The notes beneath the pieces are model-generated. The model was not told the DNA's origin, did not search any database, and was given only the letters and a program-made list of their open reading frames with translations. Made by a program: the position numbers and the translations under genes. This document shows positions 56,937 to 64,000 of a stretch of DNA of 64,000 nucleotides, in pieces (positions within the stretch are counted from its first letter, which is position 1; the number at the start of each line of letters is the position of its first letter). Origin of the DNA: Lotus japonicus (Eukaryota > Streptophyta > Magnoliopsida > Fabales > Fabaceae); assembly GCF_012489685.1 (NCBI RefSeq), contig NC_080044.1:24222369-24286368 (forward strand), given 5' to 3'.

Positions 56937-59900
56937 ATGGCGACCCATTCAGGTACCGCACAGGTTTTATCCTATTCAGTCCTCACCAACCACTCTCTAA
57001 AACCACCATCTCTCTTCCATCGCAGAGTCTCTGTTAACTCGATTCCCCTTGCTCTCAATGGAGTTCTATGCATTGAAAAGAGGTCATTTTTGTCCAATAC
57101 AGCAACCCCAATAAGACCCTTTAGGTTCAATTCAAGTTTCTTACAAATGGGGTCTCAGGGAAATTGCCAAAGTAGAGATATTTCAACAAATTCAGCTGGA
57201 AGTGAAACTGGCAGCACTTCCTCACTCACCCAAAGTGTGAGTCTCTCTGTTTCCCCATGTTTACTTTCATTTGATCAATGAATTTGTATTTTCTAACAAT
57301 AGCCCTATTGTTGTTGTTGTTGTTGTTGTTTATAATCTCCTATGGTGTGTAATTTCATTTGTTTATTTCAGGTGTTTGGGCTATTTCATTTGATTGTTTC
57401 TTTTATAGGCAAATGTTAGTTGTTAGTAATGTTAGTAAATTAGTCCTCCTCAGGGTTCGAACCGTGGACCCTTCACCCTCCCAAACCCTTATGTCCCCTA
57501 GCTCGTACCAGCTCTTACCACTTGAGTTAATATTCAGGGACTATTTCCTTTGATTGTGTTCATTTGATGCATGAATTTGTAACAATGGGCATATTATTAT
57601 TGTTGTTGTTGTATAAAATCTCCTATGATGGGTATTGTGTAATTTCATTTGTTTTTTTTTTTTCAGGTGTTTGGGCTATCTCATTTGATTGTGTCCCTAG
57701 GGCTTATTATTGCTATGGACAAGTTTTTGAAGCAAGCATTTGTAGCTGCTGCCATCAAGTTCCCCAGTGCATTGTTTGGAATGTTCTGTATATTTTCAGT
57801 TTTGATTATTCTTGACTCCACTGTGCCTGCTGCTGCTAAAGCATTGATGAACTTCTTTGAGCCGGCTTTACTGTTCATACAGAGATGGCTCCCTTTGTTC
57901 TATGTTCCGTCTTTGGTTGTCTTGCCCCTTTCTGTGAAAGATATTCCTGCTGCTTCTGGCATCAAAATTAGCCTTATTGTAGGTTGGTGCATATCTTGCA
58001 TATTTCTAGAACTCATTATTCGGATTTCTTTTATTGTACATGTAATTTTGCTTTGCTTATCTTTTTACTCTTTGTTTATGATTAGTTTTTTTGGGTGCGT
58101 AAACCACCCGGTATTCGGGATTTAGTAACAGTTACGAATCTTCATCACTCCCCCGGGTGTATTGTGTGCGAGCTCTTCGAGCGCACTCAGTCTTTGTTTA
58201 TTGTTGATTTGGATAAGTTTCTATGAGTTTGCATCTTTCATGTTGCGGGAAGCTGTAGTAAATAGTCAAATTAGTTCTGAGAAGATAAATATCAGTGATT
58301 TAGTTACTGACTTTGCGCAGTCCTCTAATATGTATCTAAACGTCAAATTAATCCTTCAACATGCATTCTATCATTCAAATTAGTCTTCAAGATCTATGCA
58401 ATGAGGTTGAATTACATTGAAGCAATGCACATTCCCTTCAGTATAATTTCCACAATTCAGAGAAATATGTTGTTTGCTTATTTAGTTTAGTTTACTGCAG
58501 TCAGCTATTTATTAAAATTTGAGTATTATGATCACTGGCATGCTGAAAATTAGATTAGTTGATTACCTTGTCATTTACAAAAAACATATTGTATTATTTT
58601 TTAAACACTGAAATAACAAGTTCTCCACTTTTGTTTTCAAATTTGTATTTCTTTTCTGTCACTGCATGTTTGATATTTGAAGGCTTATATTTATAATTTT
58701 GTCCAGTTGGAGGATGGCTTGCTACACTTTGTGTTGCTGGTTTCACGGCTATAGCAGTAAGAAAAGCTGTGAAAACTGAAATGACAGAGGCTGAGCCTAT
58801 GGGAAAGCCCTCTCCATTTTCTTCTATTGAAGTGTGGGCATGGACTGGGGTTCTTCTTATATCGTTTGTTTCTGCATTATTTTACCCAACATCACTGGGG
58901 ACAAGTGCCAGAACTTGCCTTCCGTTTTTGCTTGCAGCCACAGTGTTAGGATACATGGTTGGTTCTGGGTAAATATACTTCTTTTCGCTACTGTAGATAC
59001 ACTTTGACAATAGCTTAATCCCAACTCTCGTGGGGTTTTAAATGAAAGTAAATATTTTTTTTTTGTTACAAGTTAATGTTATTAGACTTTTATTACTAGC
59101 ATTATGGTTTGCAATTTTGTTTCTTTACTAGAAGTTTATTCAGTCTTCCTATTTTTTGTTTTCAGATTGCCATCAAATGTGAAGAAGGTCTTCCATCCTA
59201 TAATTTGCTGTGCATTATCAGCAGATCTGACAGCGTTTGCTTTTGGGTATTTTTCCAAGTCAGGTCTTGATCCTGTTTTAGGTATGATTGGAAGATCACT
59301 ATATAATTTTTATAATATGTAAGATTTTCTGAATTTGGCTGCTAACTTCAACAAGGAAAAGAAACTTAAGCTCAAGATATCTAGTTTAAAACTTCTATTC
59401 TATGTCTTGATACCTTGACAAACATTTGAAATCTGCTGGCAAGTTGACTAATGAGTATTTGAGAGCTTGATAATTGTAATAATTAATGTAAAGCTGTGTC
59501 ACTAAGGGATTTCTATGTTATGTAGCCTGAGTGTGATGGAAATTTGTCAGAAGGTACTATTTAATGACATAAATTTGTTTTTAGCTTTTTTATTTTTTTG
59601 CTAATGTCGAGGGTAGAAGCCCAAAGAAAACTATTTGTTTTTAACTTTTATAAGTCTAAAGCTTATGTATGAATAAGAAGGAGCATATGAACATTTTATT
59701 TTAAATTAAAGTTCCTTTTAACATGTCATATCATTGGAGCGCTTGGATCACTTCACTCAAGATGATATATGTAATAGTTCTAAGAGGAAATAGAATATTG
59801 AAGGTCAAACAAGGCCCCTAGGAGTATATGAGTGGAGAAGGCATTTGATTAACTATGCTACAGACCAGAAAGGACATTAGGACACCGTAAAGATAATGTG

Positions 59901-62589
59901 AGTAATTGAAAAGGTTTTCTTTCAAATCCATTTATAAATTAGAGGGGATATTACCGATTTGTTCATATTGAGAAAGCATCTTTTAGTAAATCAGGTCAAA
60001 ATCATCACAGGCAGTCATTGATTGATAAATATTTAGAACAAATTTCAAGTCATTTTTTCTTTTGCTTTGTCTTGCACAACATGGTTCTGCTCCCTAGTCC
60101 ACTAGTCCACTTCTCCACTGCAATTCTTTTTTTATCAATATCATTTCAGCATAATACAACTATACTTGTTTTTGTCTATTATTCTTTTCATAGGATATTA
60201 CCTCACAAATGCATCTACTAATCCTGGAGCTGGTGACATTTTAATGGGATTTTTGGGATCTGTTATTCTCTCCTTTTCCTTCTCTATGTTCAAGCAAAGA
60301 AAGGTAACCATCTAACTTTCCCAGTAAATAAATCTGTGCTGCTAATGTTCCACTTGCCAATCATTACTGAGATACAAAACATGCTTTGCACCAGTTTCTA
60401 TCTCATTCCTTAATGAAATATTGGTTAAATCGTTTAATGATTAACCATTGGTTTGTCTATCATATCCAGCTTGTGAAAAGGCATGCAGCTGAGATTTTCA
60501 CCTCTGTCATCATCTCAACAGTATTCTCACTGTATTCAACCGCGCTTGTTGGACGTCTTGTTCAGTTAGAGCCATCTTTAACCGTGTCCATTCTACCAAG
60601 ATGTATAACAGTGGCACTGGCCCTTAGCATTGTGTCCTTGTTTGACGGTAAATATTATGCCTGCGTTGCAACCATTTATCCTTATAATATTATCTGCAGT
60701 GGAACTTGATAAGAATTAATGGAGCAAATCCAAAGTTATTCATTCTTAAATTCGTAATCTGTTTAAAGAATACACTCACAGAGAAATGGATGCTCTAAAT
60801 TTTTAATTGTATTTGATTGTACTCTTGTTCTATCTTTGAAAATTTCCCTTCCTGTCTGTAGGTGCCAATCCATCTCTCACAGCAGCTGTGGTTGTAGTAA
60901 CTGGTCTAGTTGGAGCAAATTTTGTGCAAGCAACTCTTGATAAACTCCGTTTTCAAGATCCAATTGCTCGAGGAATAGCAACTGCTTCTAGGTATATTCT
61001 GTAATCCATAACACTTAACCAAATATCCTTTTTCTCTGTATTCCACACTTCCATTGCCAACATAAGTTCACATTGTGTTTTAGATTCTGTGTTCTGGTGG
61101 AGGGCTCGGGCCTTTTAGGTTCCCCATGTTATTCACTTTAATCTAGTTGATTAGTATTTTGGACAAGTATAAATGATATTTATTAGAAGAAAATAGGGTT
61201 ACACATATAGTATAAAACCATTCATTTGTCTTCATCCAACTAGTTTTAGGGAAAGTTGGTTTGTGACATTGTATCTGAGTCTATGACTAAGTGGTTTGAA
61301 GTTCAACCCTTGCGGCTTCCATTTTTCTACTAAAAACTGAGCACAAAGTTGATGAGATTTTGCATGGTACAGTTTTGAAGGGCTACTGTGTTCTATTAGG
61401 GAAGTTGATGGCGGGGTGGCAAAATGGGTTTGGCCCGCTGGGCCGGCCCGTTTGGCCCACCTTTTTTGGTGGGTTGGGTTGGAATTTTGAACCCAAATTT
61501 TAAAAGTGGGTCAACCCAACCCAACCCGCATTTTGGCGGGTTAATGATGGGTTGGGTTGGGTTAGCCCGCCAACCCATTTTTCACTTTTTTTTGAATTTT
61601 TTTTCTTCTATTTTTAGTCTTTAAGTAGATTATTGTAAGGTGTTGATATATTAGGACAGACTTAAACTAAAAAAAACTGTTTTGAAAACTAGTCATTAGT
61701 CAATGATGACCATCCATGGATTCACCTATATAAGTTGCGGCTCTTATATGTAGGTTATGTTTTGTCTAAAACTTTCATAACTGCTCGATATTATCTTTTA
61801 TAATTGTTGGTTGACTATAATTGGCTAAAGTAAACTTTTGTTGATGATTGTAAAACACATCTAGTGATGTTAAGTAATATTAAGTGAGTGTGTATCAAAG
61901 AAAAATGACATTTATCAATGATTTGAAGAAGGTTATTGACACTTACACTTGATAGTTGCTACTGAGGTTACAGTTTTACAACTTTTAATAACCACGCATG
62001 ATAAAAAAAATTTGGTATTGCTATTGGTGAGATTTTCTAGTTGAACACATAACATTTAAAGATAAAGAACAAGTATAATTCTAATTTTTTCATGTGCCAA
62101 CATATGAAAAGTGAAAGATTTCTTAAAATTTCTCATTGCACATCTTTTTTTATTTCACTACATTTTCTAAATGGGCTAACCCGCGAACCCGTCGTCCCGC
62201 CAAAATATGGGTTGGGTTGAGACTTTGAACCCAAATACCAAAAGTGGGCTAGCCCAACCCAACCCGCATTTCAACGGGTTAGTGGCGGGTTGGGCCTGGG
62301 CCCAACCCGCCAACCCATATTGCCCCCCTAGTTGATGCTATTAGTATTAATTCTGGTATCATATAAATACACAAATTTTCTTCTTCTTCATGAATACATG
62401 ATCATTTGCTTGCTTGCTCTTAAATCAATTTTTTACAGTGCCCACGGGCTTGGAACAGCAGCTTTGTCTGCCAAGGAACCTGAGGCTCTCCCATTTTGTG
62501 CCATTGCTTATGCTCTGAATGGTATATTTGGATCCTTACTATGCTCAATTCCAGCTGTTAGACAAAGCTTGATTGCAATTATTGGCTGA
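56937..62589 (+). CDS. PLGG1: Plastidic glycolate/glycerate translocator 1
   Basis: Eight GT-AG exons: 56937-57236, 57667-57982, 58707-58968, 59166-59281, 60194-60303, 60470-60647, 60862-60991, 62439-62589 (TGA); 1563 nt, 520 aa, phases consistent. Exon 1 encodes a Ser-rich chloroplast transit peptide and linker. The rest is a fused LrgA-LrgB membrane protein of the inner envelope: SHLIVSLGLIIAMDKFLKQA and PAASGIKISLIV in the LrgA-like half; ARTCLPFLLAATVLGYMVGS, GAGDILMGFLGS, RHAAEIFTSVIISTVFSLYS, SLTVSILPRCITVALALSIV, GIATASSAHGLGTAALSAKE in the LrgB half. In photorespiration it exports glycolate and imports glycerate. The exon set and ends match the Arabidopsis protein closely. Intron 1 carries a partial copy of the exon 2 start and a SINE; intron 7 carries a hAT element. 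Confidence 0.96.
57268..57690 (+). repeat. Tandem copy of intron 1 end plus exon 2 start in PLGG1
   Basis: About 130 bp (57268-57397) recur at about 57558-57690: CATTTGAT, a GTTGTTGTT run, ATAATCTCCTATG, TGTAATTTCATTTG, a T-rich acceptor CAG and GTGTTTGGGCTAT. The downstream copy is the true exon 2 start, because only it leads into an open frame; the upstream one reaches a stop soon after. Confidence 0.8.
57398..57540 (-). mobile_element. tRNA-derived SINE with 17-bp TSD
   Basis: On the minus strand it has an A-box-like AACTCAAGTGGTAAGAGC, a B box GGTTCGAACC and a body with TTTACTAACATTACTAACAA. The flanks CTATTTCATTTGATTGT (57381-57397) and CTATTTCCTTTGATTGT (57541-57557) are a 17-bp TSD with one change. 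It sits at the edge of the duplicated exon piece in PLGG1 intron 1. Confidence 0.85.
61230..61335 (+). repeat. SINE-like fragment in PLGG1 intron 7
   Basis: Contains TATCTGAGTCTATGACTAAG, GTGGTTTGAAGTTCAACCC, similar in layout to the fragment at 21361. tRNA-type boxes are only approximate. Confidence 0.3.
61412..62330. mobile_element. Non-autonomous hAT element in PLGG1 intron 7
   Basis: The ends CGGGGTGGCAAAATGGGTT and CCCATATTGCCCCCCTA are imperfect inverted repeats of the TAGGGGTGGCAA type. Flanks GTTGATGG (61404-61411) and GTTGATGC (62331-62338) are an 8-bp TSD with one change. Subterminal blocks repeat GGGTTGGGTT and CCCAACCC many times on both sides. No transposase inside. Confidence 0.85.
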
Positions 62590-64000
62590 AATTGTCATTA
62601 ATATCACAATATGGTACTAATTTCATTCCTTTATATGCTATCACTTCCATTGTTTATTTGATGGCTGCACATATGTATAGAGAAATATTAAGATCCGCAA
62701 ATAAATTTAGTAGCACCATTTTGTCTATTGTATAGGAAGCAATAATCCATTTGGGTATATTTATGTCATATACTACAATGACAATTATTTATGGTGTACT
62801 TGTTTTTTCTCAAAGTGAGGAGAATTCTTTACCTTCATGCTATGTTTGGATTAGTTGAATGTGATGGCAATCATGTGTTACAATCATGACATTTACTCAT
62901 GATACATGGAAGCTAAAATTCCCATTTTGCCCCATCTCATTAGAAAGGCTCTAACAAGCAAGTTTAGAAATTCATTTTTGAATATCAAATTTTCTCTCCT
63001 TCCTTCTCCATTGTGGTTCCACCTTTCTAGTGCCTTCTATTTTTCCGATGCTTTCGGTTTCTCCAGTGCTTCCAACCGTCACATGGTGGTTCTCTAGTGG
63101 TGCTTGGTTCTTAATTTTGGGAAGGAGCATAGTAACTTGCAGTGAAGGTGCTTTCTTTCATCTCTAGTTTCTTCCATTTTGCTTTTCTTTCTCGCGATGC
63201 AGATGGTGGTTATTCACCAGGTAGATTAGAATGACTGTTCAGTGGAGGTTTGTACTGGTCCACTGTCATTGTGGCGATTGTTGCTTCATGTAGTGGTTCG
63301 AGTCGCATGTTCAGACTGTGGTGAGCGGATTTGACTCCTCTAAAAGGAGGAAGTCACTTTAAAAGGTATAATAAGCTATCACAACCGTTTATTGAGAAAT
63401 CTACGGTTGAGATTTAAAGAATACCAGCTTGTAATTCATATTTACATAGTTGTAGATTAACTCTTTTATATGAAAGAGTTTGTATACTCACATCATACAT
63501 TGGAAGTAATTTTAAAAAAGAGAAGTAACAATAAGATACAGGGATACACATTCCTTTTGTTTGATGCAAGTCCTTATGTAGGACTTGAATATTTTGCTAG
63601 GACAAGACAACCACCTTACTCAAAATCCAAAGCACAAGAGAAAACTCGAAGGCAAACAAAGTATGAAGCAATCCTCGATCAAGTGAAAACCCATACACTG
63701 TTATCCCCCCATGATTGTGCTGCAAATAAGTCACTGCAGAAATACAAATTATAAAGGTCACATGAGCATTAAAAATCAAATAATCATTGTATATCAATAA
63801 AATAAATCCTATGTGTATATATTAAATTGAATCTACAATTGTTATCTTGTGATTATCTCTAAAATGGTTCCTATTTAGAAATACAGATGATGGACGGTTT
63901 TCTGTCGACATCTACATTAGCAATGGTTAGTTTTTAACCCTGCAACTCAAACACTTGCAGTGGTTAAATACTTGAACCACGACTGACATGTATGTCGATT
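62590..64000. other. PLGG1 3' UTR and right-hand spacer
   Basis: The first few hundred bases are probably PLGG1 3' UTR. The rest is AT-rich. A 94-aa frame at 63470-63754 has no known domain and no coding context; I see no gene here. Confidence 0.45.

Noticed and set aside
57371..57420. Upstream acceptor as the true PLGG1 exon 2 start
   Set aside because: The frame stops soon after it, whereas the acceptor before 57667 opens 105 codons of conserved transporter.
63470..63754. 94-aa plus-strand protein
   Set aside because: No recognised motif, AT-rich context and no exon partners.

Overview
This is nuclear DNA of a flowering plant. The genes carry many GT-AG introns, the spacers are AT-rich, and the proteins are plant-specific (RRC1, bZIP16/68-type G-box factor, plastidic glycolate/glycerate translocator, plastid DUF1350 protein). 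The repeats (L1 with a terminal RNase H domain, hAT, Mutator-like, Stowaway, tRNA-derived SINEs, copia) fit a eudicot. A legume is my guess from protein resemblance, but nothing in the window proves it.

Four multi-exon genes can be modelled with frame-consistent splicing. (1) 121-5373 +: the 3' part of RRC1, a U2-snRNP-associated SURP/CID splicing factor that runs off the left edge. (2) 26764-21051 -: a plastid DUF1350 protein with a GHSLG motif; its ten exons sum to 448 codons plus stop, and intron 1 appears to be GC-AG. (3) 43733-50231 +: a bZIP16/bZIP68-like G-box-binding factor, twelve coding exons, 398 aa. (4) 56937-62589 +: PLGG1, eight exons, 520 aa. Their roles touch light signalling and photorespiration, but they look like ordinary separate genes.

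Most of the remaining sequence is transposon stratigraphy. 6621-7649 is a Mutator-like element with long terminal inverted repeats (TIRs) and a 9-bp target-site duplication (TSD). 7781-20120 is a tandem array of a roughly 520-bp unit. Its first copy was split by a Mutator-like element (7876-10315) that carries a second one (8316-10001), by a hAT element (10615-11747), and by a full-length L1 with two intact overlapping ORFs (11854-17590). A Stowaway MITE sits in copy 5. 27400-41100 is a graveyard: copia remains, a dead hAT transposase, opposed DUF1985/Ulp1-type fragments, a FAR1-type transposase piece, and a deleted hAT with a perfect 8-bp TSD. 51170-55205 holds two dead LINEs, one with an inverted 5' part as expected from twin priming. 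hAT elements with recognisable TSDs also lie in introns of RRC1, the DUF1350 gene and PLGG1.

No prokaryote-like defence system, CRISPR array or gene cluster is visible. The points most worth a second look are the nested insertion record with its intact L1, the tRNA-like sequences in both TIRs of a Mutator-like element, two small exon-edge duplications that create decoy splice sites (RRC1, PLGG1), and the GC-AG intron beside a duplicated exon end in the DUF1350 gene.
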